In this document: positions 1 through 13,107 of the stretch, piece by piece
Numbering within the stretch: position 1 is the stretch's first letter
Layout of the letters: the number at the start of each line of letters is the position of its first letter
DNA from: Diplocarpon mali
Lineage: Eukaryota > Ascomycota > Leotiomycetes > Helotiales > Drepanopezizaceae
Direction: 5' to 3'
Length of the DNA: 64,000 nt
Assembly: GCA_024741835.1 (NCBI GenBank)
Contig: JAENRP010000025.1
Coordinates: 131,077 to 195,076 of the forward strand
The notes under the pieces: generated by a model
Databases searched by the model: none
What the model was told of the DNA's origin: nothing
Seen by the model: only the letters and a program-made list of their open reading frames with translations
Program-made: the position numbers and the translations under genes

Positions 1-2101
1 GTTATGAAGAGAGGGGATGAAATCGTTGCGACGAGAACAGGACAGGTAGGTATCTGCTCGGGAGCCTTGCCTTGCCTTTTTCCTTCGTCGTGCCCTGCGT
101 AGCCTTGGCTGGCCTTGTCGTGCCTTGCCTTGCTTTTGTCTCGCCCTGCCGCTGGAGATAAGCCGCCGTCAGTGGCGACCAGCGCACGCTGGGTTTCGGC
201 TTTACGGCAGCGCGCACTGCGAACGATGGAACGGTACGAGCGCGGAGATCACGCGCCGGGATCCTGAGAGGGCCGGAGAGATGGAGGAGAGATGGAGGAG
301 GGACGGAGGAGAGGAGCAGATGAGGAGCAGAGCGGAAGAATTGGGCGAGGCTGAGAAGAGCGGATGGAAAGGGTGAATGGGGATAAGATTCAGAAAAGCA
401 AGCGGACAGATTCATTGCACACGGCCTGATGCTGCCAGCACCCGTCACTAGCGCCGCACGGGGAGAGAAACGGACTAACGTAATACCGAGAGCGCCCACG
501 TGACCCGCCCCAATACATCCTGGTCTCTCGCTCTTGGGTCGTTGTTGATTGTTGCTCGACCTCTGCTCGCACTGTGTTGATCAACCCCACGAGAGCTTCC
601 CTGGCCGATTTCTCTTCGGTACAGTCTTGCGCGCGACTACGACCAACTTTCTAACCAGGTAATCCCGAGTCCGCACTCCGCCTGTGCCGTGGGGATCGGT
701 CTCCAGCCAGCCGGATGCGGCTATGAGTTAATTCGTCCGAAGGTCTCGATCCTGTCCCTGACTACGGCAGACTTACACATCATCTACCGAGTCCGAACGC
801 AGACGCCTACCGCTTAGCCCGATCAATCAATCAGGCCCCCTTGCACTCCCGAACAGAGATCGTGCAAAACCTCGTGACGTCTACACAGGATAGAGAATCA
901 AAACATTCGATGTCTTGTGTCAGCTCGTCTCAGGGCTCGAAACACATGTCTCGAGAAACGGCTTCACCGACTCTCCCCCGGCAAGATCAAGTTGAAAGCT
1001 TGGCTGTATCTGCACCTCTCCAGACCTTTCCCACCTCCAATGTAGCGAGCGTGTTGCCAGCTTTGAGCAACTTCAATGCACGTGACTTTTGATGACTACG
1101 CATCACCTCAGTCTAGAGATAAGCACAAGCGCCCCCTCGGGATTCTTATCATTATCAACAACACAAGTCTGTAGAAATACGGGACAAATGGACTTCTGAT
1201 AGCTGGTTCTCTCCGTAGATTTGCGAGGTCCGTCAACTTTATGGAAAACAGGTTGAGAAGGTGTCAAAACCATGGAAACCGGGACCTCGGCAAAGGTGGA
1301 GCTAATCCCTCATCCCGGAGCATCCGGAAGACCATAACCCCCTTGATCGGGTACCTAGGCATACCGTAGATGGATGTCAATGTCGATGTCGATGTCAACG
1401 TAAATATAAGTACAAGCGTAGGTGTGCACATCAATGTCAGTGTCAATGTGCAGTATTCGAGACTACATCACCGTACTAGCTAGGCAGGCCTGCTACGATT
1501 AACACCGCCAATCGACCCCCAGCTCCCAGCACCGCATGCAAGGTGCTATGTGCCTTTCGATCGCATGTCCGCCTTCCATCGATAGCCTAATGTTCATGTT
1601 CGCGAGACGGAGGACGAGGAATGAGACTTGGCAATTCGCTTCTGGGAAGACTGTATGGAATAGCTCAAGGTGGACGCAACCAGGTGCAAGATAAGCACAG
1701 CCAAGAGTCACGCCACTTCACAAGGTCTGTGAAACGCAAGTCCAACCCGTTGAGGAACGTGTGGTACGATTCTTGGTAGATAGCCGCTCTCTAAGCCAGT
1801 GCCCTCCATCCATACCCGTGCCAAGCAAGCAAATCCCCATCAGTACGCCCGTGTCCCGGTCAACATGCGCCGCAAGAAAGGATGCAAAATTTACCATGGT
1901 ATCAGGAACGCCAGTGCTATGCTAAAAAGCAAGGAAATGAATGGGTCCAAAGAACGAAAACCATGCAACACAATCTACACACGCGAAAGAATCGCAGTCA
2001 CTGCTCCTCAACGCCCTTTCTGTTGTGCTCTGCTCGGAATGATGCGTGCCGCATACGACCAGCGAATGTCATATCCAGCTATAGGAGGATTGTCATCTCC
2101 A
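1..2101. other. Non-coding left edge, no supported gene
   Basis: No convincing gene. Positions 60-150 are rich in CCTTG-type pentamers, 240-370 is a polypurine run on the plus strand, and 1375-1450 is a degenerate hexamer array (variants of GATGTC/AATGTC). Open frames on both strands are short, low-complexity and lack recognisable domains. The stretch next to 2102 is the 3' flank of the SUMO protease gene. Confidence 0.5.
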
Positions 2102-5100
2102 TCACTGCTCGACCATTTTCTTGTCTGAAGGATCAAGCACATAGGACTCCTGCTTCCTAGTCTTTCTAGATCCTTCATCTAAGGGTTCGAAACGCTTCCG
2201 TTTCTTGTTTGCTTGCAGTTCGGTGTGAAATCCCCTCCGCTGCAACTTCTTGACGCTCATGGGCGAGGATTGCTGTGACTTCTGGTTCTCACGTCGTCTT
2301 TCAACAGTATTTTTAGGCTGTAGTGAAGAAGCATAACTGGGTGATGATGAGAGATAAGTAGCGTCTGGCGGTGCAGAGCTGGCAAGGAGCATGTTTTGAT
2401 CGTCTGCTGCATCGTCCAGTGCAACCACATTGATTGGCTTTGAAGGAGTCGTATCGACTAGATCAACAACATCCTCTTCGGCTATGACAGTGTCGTAATT
2501 GCCGGACCATCCAGCCTCAGGATTTTCTCTGTGTTCTTTTGAAGCAGATTGGGAGCCGGCCGACTCCTCGTCAGAATTTTCTGCGAACTTTTCAGCAAAG
2601 TTGAATGCGGGAGTTTCTTGTTCTGGTGTCGGCGAACGAAAGGAACTACTGTTAGGAAGCGGGTGATGGAGAACTCGATATGGAACTTGAGAGTCCAGAA
2701 TTTCGACCGAGTCATTAACTTGTGGGTTTTCAAAACGCCCAAAGCCCTGACTTCTAGCTGTTCTATCTTTTGCCGTCTGAAATTCGAGGCTACGGGCGTG
2801 CGATGACAGATCATGTGCCTTAGTTTTGCCGTCACCATTGTCTTGGGGGTCGTCCGGAATGGTCACGTATTCAGGCGAAGACTGTCTATGGTCGAAACCA
2901 GTTACAACATTGTCATTCTGGTCAGGACGAGCGACGTTCAAGATGCTCGATGTTACCTTGGAAAATAAGGTGGTTAGCAAGCCGGGTTTGTCAGGAGCGG
3001 ATTGGGAGTTCCTCACCCCTTCTAACCGTGCCTCGGCTGCTCTCAAGTTGGGCGATCCAGGCATTTTTCGCGTGTCCACACGAGAGACTTCATGCGCATC
3101 TGGCGGAGTGGGTTTCCTTGTATTCTCCGGTCCTGGCTGTTCAATGTTCTCCAAAGGAATCTGGCCCTTGACTGGAGAAGCGCGGGCACTCTTAGATCCC
3201 TCTCGATATGCTGCCTTGGACGTTGACAAGTAACCAGTGTCACCTTCTGCTCTAGCTACTTTGGCTTTCGCTGTGATCTTTTGCTTCTTCGCAGCTTCTG
3301 CTTCTTCGGATTGTTCTCTATGTAGCTTGAAAAGAAGGTCGCGAATATCATCTCGCATTTTTGACGCTCTCGGCCACTCTGACCAGTTTTCAGTTAAACC
3401 GATGTCGATCGAGGCATGATTTCGAACGGGATCCCGTTGCAGGATATTTCGAACAAATTCATCCGGTCTCTTCAGAAATTGCTCGATATAGATAAGCAAG
3501 AACAGGCCACAATCGCAATGATTATCCTGTTGGGGAATACATTTTGCTGTGAAGCCTAAACTGCCTGGGTCGTCAATTTCGAAACCTTTCTTGGCCATGG
3601 TTTCTTGCATCAAATACTTCTTCAGATTAGTACACGTCGGAGAGTGTGTGATTCCAAGTGAATCAAGTGTAATAATCCGCGGTTCTTCGGGATCGTATTT
3701 CCGAAGTGCTAGTATTGATTTTCGCTTAGCCTTCTTTATATTATTTGCCTTGGTGGTTGCAGCGTCTGTTATTAGATCTGAAACAATATTCGCGGGTGAA
3801 ATCTCGCCGAGGTCCACTTGAGTAGCCTCAGAAGCGACGGTGACCTCGCTAGGCGATGCGAGTGACTGAACATGGCCGTTTTCAACTGCGGGTGGTTCCG
3901 TTCCTTTATCAACCAAGGTTACATCTCTCATCTCGGCATCAATGGCCTCGGAAATTCCGCATGCCGGAGAAGGCTCCACAATCTGATGTAAGGCAGAAAT
4001 GCCTCTGCTTTCAACTCCAGACTGCTCATTGTTGCTGCAGCCTTCAGTCTTCGCTGGTAGCGAGCTCTTTGCAAGCCCAATACCTTTTTCAAGAAGTTTC
4101 GGAGCATTGCATATGATTGCAACATACCAATGTACAGTCTCGTTCACAGGAACAACGATGTAGTCATAATTGAGCAGGTCTACCTTTGCAGTCCATCTCG
4201 CAACAGCATCGTAATTGATACCGTCGACTTTGCCTTTCCCAGGCTTAGTCAAGCGCTCGTAGAAGAAAGTGTTGTGGAAGTAGATCCGATCGACCAAATC
4301 TGGCCGTTCCTCGGCAAGGCGATGTTCAAGCCAACGAAGATAGAAAATGATCAAATTATCGTTCAGAAATTCCCCTTCATCAAGTCTTTCAATATCTTGT
4401 CTATCCACCGAGGCCTTATTTTTTCCTTCCCGGGGGTAGATGACCGAAGTGTTACCGTGCCAATAATTTTCCTGCCAGCCAGGGTTATTCTCTGTCCATC
4501 GGACGGGGCTCGGTGAACTGATACGTTGCCGTTGCGATTGACGTGGTGCGATTCGGGGTGATGGTAAACTGTTGCCGATCATCCTTTGAGACGAACGTGT
4601 TCCCAGAGGTAATGGCTGTCTTGTGTCGGTGTGGTCGGAGTTACTGTAGAGACCTGTTTGGGTTCCTTCGTGGATCCCTCTTTGCTGCAGCCCTTCCTCT
4701 GCAACATCAAAGCTGGCTCGAGTTCTTCCAGAGCTTCGGTACCCTACTTTTTCCTCGGGCTGATCAGGATTCTCGTTGAACTCGTCTATCAGTCTTTTGG
4801 CCGGTACTCTGCTACCGTTTGGCCTCCGTTGTTTAGCGTGTAGTGCCTGCCTTGCATCGGACTTGCTCTCCAAAAGTTGAAGGTCTTCTACTTTTTCGAG
4901 CTTTTGCTTTTTGAATTTCGACTTAGACTGAGTTGTTGCAAAGACTCTGTCCAAATGATCGCTATACGAACTAAGTTAACTGAATGCAAATTTCACACGT
5001 CTGACCCACTGACCTGGATTTCAAACTACTGACAATGTTGGTATCGTAACTTCGGGTGTATTCTACAAACGCAGCAGTCTCGTCACAATCTTGAAACTCG

Positions 5101-6449
5101 ATATAAATGTTAGAGGCACCACGGGTGGACTGATCCTGTGTCTTGAAAATGCCCAGTTTAGAGCTTTTTCGACTCCACTCCAGTCTATGTATCGATCTGA
5201 TATTCATGCTCATGACGACAGGGTCTGTGCCATTCTCATTGAGAATAGTTATAACGCCAGCTTCGCAGTTCTGGTGCAACAGCCATTTCTCATGACGAGC
5301 CGGGATCAGCCAGTTATGGCCCGGCGCGAAGACCTGTGAGATTTCGTACACCTGTACGCCATGATCTTTCGATTTCCCTCTCGTAGAACTAAATGTTGTG
5401 GGCTCTATATCGCCAGACTTGGCCGGGGTATATTCATCGCTCGAACTACATACTTCAGACGAGAGCTTTTGCTTTCTATTTGGCTTTGCCAGTAGACTTC
5501 TTTCGAGTTTGTGGTCTAGCAAAAGTGCCTTTGCTTTTCCGAAGTGTGGATCGCTAGCAAGCTCATCAATCTCCGAATTGTTGTTATCTTGCTTGCTGAG
5601 ATGTTGCCTTGCTCGAGAAGGGTTCGTTGCCGTCTGGTGTCCGCCTACGCTAGCAGATGCATGGCCAACTCGAGAGTGGACCCTTGGAAAGTGCTTCGAG
5701 ACAGCATCCGTGTCTCTACGTCGTGTTGAATGAGACTTTTGCACCTCGCTCCCATCTTGGCGGGATGGAGCCAGATGAAATTTGTCTTGATGCTCAGTCC
5801 TTGGCTGGATCTTGTCCTGAACGGTTAGTTTTTTATATGAAGGAAGTATGTCTAGTTCATCGTCGCTGATGGAATCCTTGCTATTTTTCCTGCGAGCCTC
5901 CATGACGCTATCCATGCGGAATCGCTCAGGGCCCCGATTTATCGTGGATGCGTTCTCTGAGGGATGGCCATTTCTGCTTCGTGGCTTCACAAGTTTAACC
6001 GTCTTCTCCACCTGTCGATATTCCGATACACCTCCCTCTTTCTGAAGGCTTGCAAGTCTCGCCAGACTATTACCATCTCGGCTTTGTCCAGATCTTACTG
6101 AAGACGGTGTCCTATTTAGCTGGCTGTACGGCGAGTCGTCAAGTTCGATTGGCGCATTCGAGGAACTGCCTTTTCCGAAGCCTTCAGCACGTTGTCTCTT
6201 CCGTGAGTTCTCATCTTCTCGATGGCCATTCGTTGCTGTCACTGAATTGGATTTGTTCGTTGCTTGCTTTGATGAGTTCTGCGGCTTGACTGGAGGAAGG
6301 CTGCCGAGTGTGTTGATTGGCCTCACGCCATTTTCCGGTTTAAGCCGCTGGTGAACATTAACTATTATATCCAGAAAGTGGGCAGCGTCGATTACCATAT
6401 CCTGGCCTTCTTTTGTAACTACCCGCACAGGAACGGTAGGTCTGTTCAA
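2102..6449 (-). CDS. ulp2: Ulp2-type SUMO-specific cysteine protease (5' end unresolved)
   Basis: Member of the C48/Ulp2 (SENP6/7-like) family, nuclear enzymes that remove SUMO, especially poly-SUMO chains, from proteins. Two coding blocks, 5014-6449 and 2102-4970, join across a 43-bp intron (4971-5013; donor GTCAGT, acceptor CTTAG, phase 2), giving about 1,435 residues. The first block ends with the conserved Ulp2 PH-like region (motif VYEISQVFAPGHNWLIPARH). The second begins with the protease domain: DDxEFLNDN-like entry near 4390, catalytic His in VHWYVA (codon 4130-4132), Asp in ITLDSLG (3662-3664), and Gln/Cys in QQDNHCDCGLF (Cys codon 3509-3511). About 130 residues separate the His and Asp motifs, the insertion typical of Ulp2 over Ulp1. 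The C-terminal ~450 residues are disordered and acidic, with SUMO-interaction-like patches such as VVDLVD. The frame at 6449 opens at a non-ATG codon after AACAG, so a further 5' exon is expected; I could not place it. Confidence 0.9.
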
Positions 6450-6923
6450 ATTATTAGCAATGGCACCTCTTCCACCTCTACAGAATCAAGCGTACCCATA
6501 GTCTGGTAGAGAGTTCTTGCTCCGGTCCCAGTAAATTTTCCCCCTTAAACGCGGGATTAGCAAGGTACAGAATAATGCAGCACAAGAAGACGCTATACCA
6601 AGAGGATTGCTTTGCTATTGGTGCGCCGTTACTGTTGGGGGCAGCCTGTTGTTCGTGTGCTTGGGTGTGAATAGCGTTGATTTCTTGCCTTGGACCAGTC
6701 AGAAAACTCCGCCGCAGGAAACTCAGAAGGGTACCGGCTTTAAATTGACAGCCAATTTGGCGGGTCTGGCCTCCTTCTCCGATAAATTATGTCTTTCGCT
6801 CCGAGTGAGTCTTCTGATGGATGTGACGAGAGGCTAGGATTTTGATATTAGGATGTGAACCTCAGACCTGTGGGACTAGCCGAGTACTCTTTCCCAGCCT
6901 CGTCAGAATCCAGGGAAGCTTAC

Positions 6924-7472
6924 CTGATCGTCGACAATCTCTTTTACTTCGTCCTCAACTGGGCCATGTCTTTCGAGGACACCTGTCTGTTCAGCAGACG
7001 GAATTTCAACGGCCTGCGAGCTGCTGCGATTGTCTCTATACTTTTCAGAACTCCTCCTAGACATGTCCCCAGCTTCATACTCCACAGTGCTGAACCACTG
7101 CTCTCCGTTGTCCCGCAGATAATCTCCCTGTGCGCATGCTTCAAATGTATCGCCTCTGCTGGGTGATTTAATCGTATCGGCCGCAGCGCGATCTTCGTTA
7201 TTCGTGGAGAGTACAAAATGGTGAAACTGATTCAACACCGGATGGTGGTCACTAAGAGCTCGCTTGTGATTGGCTCTGGCGGGTCCTTGCCCAAGCCTCG
7301 TGCTTAGAGGATGTTCGTCGCCTTCCCATACAAAAGTCGGATTGTTGAGGTTGGAGATATGCCTGACGTACATATCCGCGATTGACTCTGCTTTGCACCT
7401 TGCCGCAATTTCGGAACTCCTCAAAAAATCCTTCATCACTGATAAGTCCATCGCTCGCTCGTTAGTAGTCAA
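6924..7472 (-). CDS. Possible upstream exon of the SUMO protease gene, or separate hypothetical gene
   Basis: An open frame of about 180 codons, mostly hydrophilic, ending at a good donor (CAG followed by GTAAGC at 6918-6923). Near its other end a perfect branch-site sequence (CTACTAAC) is followed by TTATCAG, so the true exon may begin around 7443. It lies on the same strand, 475 bp upstream of the Ulp2 coding block, so it may hold that gene's N-terminus. However, its donor is phase 0 and no phase-matched acceptor leads directly into the block at 6449, so at least one middle exon would be needed. No domain recognised. Confidence 0.3.
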
Positions 7473-8552
7473 CTTTGAGCATTTATTCTTTCGTTCCTTG
7501 ATCGATTGTCCTAATAGATGCTGCGCAAGAGTTTTCGTCCTTGAGTATCTTGTCCATGTGGGAGTATGCAGTTGCCTGCGATCCTCGTGAGAAGCAGAGA
7601 AGATGTTGCGTCTCTTTGTAATCAGTGAAGAGCAAATGAAGCGAAGATTCTAAACAGCCAATTAGCACTATACGAAGGGTGAGCTTCTGTTGACGCTCCG
7701 AAAGCTAAATTTCTAGCAATACTTTGTCCTCGCACAGAGTAATGTCTGAAAAGCCCACGGATAGAACAAACGTGTTACTCGCTCGTTCTTGAAGACTTGA
7801 ATACAGCCTTCTTTGAAAGACGCTCAAGAAGGGAAGCACTGCTGCAAATGTTGTCGAGACAACTTTCAATAACTTTTCTCTTCTACGCTCTACCGATTAC
7901 TAAGTGAAATTCAAGAAGAGAAGGGCTGGTTTGTGCCCTTTGGAAAGATATCCATTAGGTAGGTAGGGGTTCACTAAGCAAAACAACGGCGATAGCAGCT
8001 AAGTATCGGTAATATATCAAAATTATCTATAAATTCTTGGAGACTTGGAGAATGCTTCATTATTAGGCCGTGGCTTTTGTTCATCTTTAAAACAGGATAA
8101 CTTGGTTAATGTAATGTGAATATCAACGTTGTAATCGGCCGGCTATTGTCTGAAGACAACAGCTACTAAGGCATATATTTAGCCAACGAAAGAATACGAT
8201 TATATCAGATTGTACGATACATACGTAGCACTAAAGATGAGTTGATTGCAGATGCCCTTGGCTGATGAACAGCCCACTTATCAACACATGTGATAAAGTA
8301 AGGACAAGATTCAGAAATTCAGATCAACCTTGAGTTCCCTCGGTGGTTGGCCCAAGATCTTCCTAAACCCGCCAAATACACGGTTCGTTGGCAGCAATCG
8401 TTTCAGGAGATGCATTGCAGTTTTGATACAGCTGTACATATAGAAACACCCGCAACACAGAGAGTCCCCTTGTCCTTTCACTACCGTCTCTACTGTGATC
8501 GCCCGCTAATACCCATCTACAACGGCACCTCCTTTCGTTCAGTCCCTTTCCC
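7473..8552. other. Non-coding spacer, no gene seen
   Basis: AT-rich in its second half, with only short frames. A branch-plus-acceptor-like string (GTGCTAATTGGCTGTTTAG on the minus strand, near 7650) could belong to untranslated exons of the upstream minus-strand gene. The part nearest 8552 is the 3' flank of cox6. Confidence 0.4.
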
Positions 8553-9351
8553 TTACTTCGGTTGCTCAGGATACAGATCCTCCTTCAGTAAAACGCCCAG
8601 CTCCTCCCGAAGCGGCTTCAGCTCCTCAAGGTATTGTTCGTACTGGCCCTTGTTCTCAACCTTCGCCTTGATTCCTGTAGATATGAGTTTGTCAGCCAGT
8701 GTCCCTATCCGAGCCGTGATTCACAGGCGTATATCCGTCGGAGATCTCGGAAACGAGCTACATACCCTCGAAGATCCGCACTGCAGTTGGGAAATCATTG
8801 ACTCTCCTTGCAGCCTTCAACGCAGCAGTCAGGACCGTGGGTGAAGGGACGAGATCATATGCGAAAGCGTTGTTCAAGTTACGCTGCAGGAGTGAAATTA
8901 TTAGCACTCTACAGACGAATAACGTTGGGGAATAAGGAAGCCTACCTGAAGCTCAAAAACATCTTGGACTTGGTCAAACTCCTTCTCAAATCTATATACC
9001 GACACACCGCGTTAGAAGTTGGCGATGATGACAGGCGTGCACGGTAACGTTTCGGCTATGCAGAAACCTGCTCAAGCTGGCTCAAAAGAGCTCTTTTGAA
9101 AGATCTATAAAGCCAATTGAAACCACGCACCTGGCACTGAACTCCTCGAAGCTTTCTTCGCCATGGCTGGCATCGGAATGCAGTCTGCTGGTGGTGCTGA
9201 AACTGCTGATGGATCCGGATGTCGCGACAAGGGCTGGGACGGCGTAGAGGGCGTTTGCATGGCGGGGGGTCAGGCTGCGCAAGCCATTAGCACGGAAGAA
9301 GGTGGATGTTTGAGCGCGAGCTGCAACTCGTAGTATCGAAGTCGACGACAT
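8553..9351 (-). CDS. cox6: Cytochrome c oxidase subunit 6 (Cox6; mammalian COX5A homologue)
   Basis: Nuclear-encoded structural subunit of respiratory complex IV, on the matrix side of the inner mitochondrial membrane. Four exons on the minus strand: 9131-9351, 8946-8991, 8766-8883 and 8553-8674, total 507 nt or 168 residues, in frame through all three GT-AG introns (139, 62 and 91 bp). The first ~55 residues are Arg/Ser/Ala-rich without acidic residues, a mitochondrial presequence. The mature part has the family signatures EESFEEFSARFEKEFD, DVFELQRNLNNAFAYDLVPS, VNDFPTAVRIFEGIKAKVEN and the C-terminal LGVLLKEDLYPEQPK. The ATG at 9349-9351 is the first in frame and starts the presequence. Length and exon count are normal for filamentous fungi. 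Confidence 0.95.
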
Positions 9352-12300
9352 TAGGAAAAATTGTGGTGGCGGCGTTCGGAAAGGGATCCTGGAGGAGTTT
9401 CGTGGTCAAGATGTTTTCCGTTCAGGTTCTGGTCACAATTGGCTAATCTTGATTGGATATATTAGTCAGCACGTGTCGTTGAACGTCGGACCATTCTCAT
9501 TCCCCTCCTAATCTCTTGAGAGTAATACCTGAATATCGGCACCTTTATGACCAAGTATTTGGGGCTTGGCTGTGTAAGTCTGGAACGTATTCTCGAAGAG
9601 CGTCAAACCTCGAATCCCGGTCGTGTGTGTCTATGGCAGCTTCTGAAGTAATGAATACAACTATTTGGAAGTGATTCTGCTTTTCCAAAGTTCGGCACTT
9701 CTTTTGGGTCTATTGAGTTTCTGGCGGTTTATCTGTCTTCCGGTATCAGCCCATGTCCATATTTTCGAACAGGTCGTAAAGACTTTCTATGACATGGCTG
9801 CGGAGAGACTTTCCATCCGTTAATCTCAATATAGTTTCTCGAGTGGTGTAGCCATTTCACTTGCGGTTCTTCTTGCTCTCGGTTTTGGTGCTTCATGCTC
9901 CTGGGCCCCCATACTACAATAAAAACGATAAGAAGGGCCTCACCAGATGTACAGATTTTGCAATGAGTCTATAATTTTTCTCTCAATATTTTCGATCAAG
10001 CACAAAATGTTTAGACCTCGATAGTTCCACGCCAGTCAAGGATACAAAATAAAAGTAAAACATCTACAAATACATATAGATTCAGGTCTTAGCGATAAAA
10101 ATGACTTCAAGTTTTCCACTTAGGTCGTATGTTTACAACTAGCGCTCCGCAGCCCGATTCTTGGTTAGCACTACGTATTTTCTATCCGGGCATAAGCTCT
10201 CTGAAGCCCAGGTGGATGTCAGAGACTTGACTCAATTTTTCTTCCATCTGCCACACTTTTTCATCAAGTATTCCCCAAGCTCTGCGTAAAATCCTGACAG
10301 CTACTTGAGTCGCTTCCTCTCCTCATTTGCCACAATCCATACTTGGAGGCCTGTTCGAGAGTGGATACAGACACCACTTTGTATAGTCAACCGAAATTCA
10401 TCTTGGTTCTTCGGTAAGACACTGAATAGAAACATTTGCTCTCATTCTCCCGATGTACTACTCCCCGACCTTGCACCTAATGCTCCTATTGTAAAGGGGA
10501 ACAGTTAGTATTGCTAAAAGTACACTAGTTTTCACTTGGTTGATTCCGTATTATACAAAAATTGAGATTGATTAGCTTCTCTTCCGTACAACGTTTTTTC
10601 TTTAGAATGATAATGGACCAATTGTGTGCCTGTTCAAGAGGTATCTGACATATCTGCGAGGTGTTTTGAGAGAAGCGATTTTTCAACCTGAAAAGACGCT
10701 ATTCGAATTTCAATCAACGGCCTTATGCCGTCACCGAAGTGCAGCATTAAATAACAGTAGTTTTCCTGTATGTGAGACTATTGGATATTCATAACTTACT
10801 AGCATCACGTCACATGAGATCGATTGCTGAAGAAATCTCTCCGGAAATTCGTCTGAACAAATCGCATGAGGAGCTTCTGTAGATACCACCTTGATCGCCA
10901 GTAGAACATGACCTGGCACCCTGATCTCAGAAATTAGACACCCAGCGACGACCTCGGAGAATAGGAGACTATCGAAGAGAACACGAATCTCACATAGCAT
11001 TTCGAAAACAATGTATAAGGCTACTGGAATTCATCTATATAATTGAGTCTAAATAGACTTGCAACATATTAAGCAAATTAAGTCACTGGCTTCATCGACA
11101 TCAAAGGAACACAGCGCTTCACCAAACTTCCCACCAGAAATCTGTATTTATATCGCAGAAGCAGTTGGCGCATATAAATAAAAGTTGATAATTGACTACT
11201 CCATCTTTCCTCCAGGATGTTACCGATTAAAAGTACCATTTCTCGGGCCTAGGTGGTTTAGGCGACGTGATACACAACCTGTTTTCCCCAGAAAGCACTT
11301 TCCACGTACAAATATGATTGAATTCTATCTTACAGCCACAGAATTGAGACTTCTGTTCGTTCTTGAAGCACCTATATAGTTGTTCTATACTCGGATTTAC
11401 TACTGCCAGCTGACCAGCGGGACTTTTTCCACATAGAGATAGGTTAAAGATGCAGGTCCTGTAAATGAAAGTCATAAATTTACACAGTAAAATAATATCT
11501 ATGATCCATATACACAGCAAATTTGGCACTGTGAATTTTCTCTGGGTCCGCTTTCTTGCACTGAAGCAAAATATTTATGTTCAGCTACAGTACTTTTTTT
11601 CCTAGCTCGGTCGCTTAGCGAATCGTGAGTATACAAAAATGTCTGTTGATTTTACTATGCAGAGTCAAATAGACATACGCGATCCAAATTACCTCACACT
11701 TCCATAGTAATTAATCAATTTTTAGGACGGCACTTCAAGGGCTTCCAGTACCTAACTTTCGCACACAATGATCCTGAAGTTGAAGGAGCAGGGACAAGAC
11801 CAGTTCTTTCTGAATCGCTCGTCGATCCTGATGTTCGAACCCAAGGTGAAGTGTCAGAGAGTTTCAAGTGATTACTAGTCGTATTATGAAAGTTACGAAA
11901 CAGTCAAAAGCTATTCGCGATTACTTGTTGTCCCTGTCCGCAAGAAATATGAATGTTTGGTATCAAAGGCATATCCCTGTGACTTCTGAATCGTTCAATT
12001 TGCAAAGAAATTCGATGCTACATACAAAGGTAGCCGATAGACGTGTTGAAATTTGTGACTGTCTAAGGGAACTACGGTATCCTGCTTCAGGGCAAGGCAT
12101 TCGTTGCATTTCCAACCATATTAGTCACGAAACCCCTACATCCTTAGGACTGATGTCGATCATCAGGGGATTCCAGCAGTACACTCTCCGTTGTCACAGT
12201 GATTTACATCTCCTGTCAGTATCCAGGAAGGAATTCTGCCCATGCTCAGGAGTTATTTGTTGCTGGTATGCCTGTCTATTCTTGTCAACACCCGGAGAGT

Positions 12301-13107
12301 GAGACGAGTTGAGAGGAAATAGAAAAAAAGCATTCACATAGACCCAAACAGCCGTAACTAGCGCACAACAGCTTCTCATAATGCGTGCCAAAAACAAACC
12401 TACCTGGAATTATCCGATAGTACGGGTATAATCAGTCTCCCTATTCATAAATAACACATCCAATCTCTTCAGCTGGGCAAAGAGTGTATTGGAGAAGAGC
12501 TGCATTATCAGCAAATGGTTCGTTGTAATGATCGTATCCATCTCTCATAAGTCGGGAGGTAGTAGAAAGTCGATAGTAGTTATTCTCCCTGGCTCAGGTT
12601 CAGGTCACATCTTCTCCAAGATACAAGTCTTCGTCAACGGCATCTTCGGCTCTGTCCGCTTCGGATACCCCGACCCTGCCAGCAGAGCACGTGCTCTCCG
12701 CCGTCACATGCCTGCAACGCGCTGTCAGTGGTTCCCGCTCCGCTGCCAATTTCCGTGTCGCTCGGCAAACCCCTTTCAAGAGGTCGTGCAGACACGGATT
12801 CCTTCATTTCCTCCACCCAACGCCTTGTTGGGATCTTCATCCTCACACTGCTCCCCCTTCAAACCCGTCCGTCGGTGGCTAGCATCGCACAGTCACTCCT
12901 TCTCGAGCATTGCGACTCGCACCCGTGCTTCTTTTACTTCTTCTTCGGCCTCTCTAATTGAATTTACACGACTTTGCTGTTGTGTAGCGCAACGTGTCCA
13001 GGGCGCTTGCTAGCTTGGTCGCGTTGTAGATACAAAATTTTTGCACTCCTCCGACGTCAACAACTCGACACGCACACCCAGAAAATACTCTGAATTCGAA
13101 GCCCACT
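9352..13107. other. Long AT-rich non-coding stretch between cox6 and the elongase
   Basis: The first ~100 bases upstream of 9351 should hold the cox6 promoter; the last few hundred bases before 13108 (CT-rich, 12800-12990) look like an elongase promoter or leader. In between are only short frames. The minus-strand frame at 10731-11000 (89 codons) and the plus-strand stretch near 11760-11870 read a little like protein but show no domain and no start. I could support neither a gene nor a transposon here. Confidence 0.4.

Noticed and set aside
2..499. 165-codon minus-strand frame at the left edge
   Set aside because: Low-complexity Ser/Pro/Leu-rich translation of pentamer repeats and polypurine DNA; overlaps an equally open plus-strand frame.
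12489..13013. 174-codon plus-strand frame upstream of the elongase
   Set aside because: Overlaps the CT-rich probable promoter/leader, has a biased Ser/Arg/Pro content and shows no domain.
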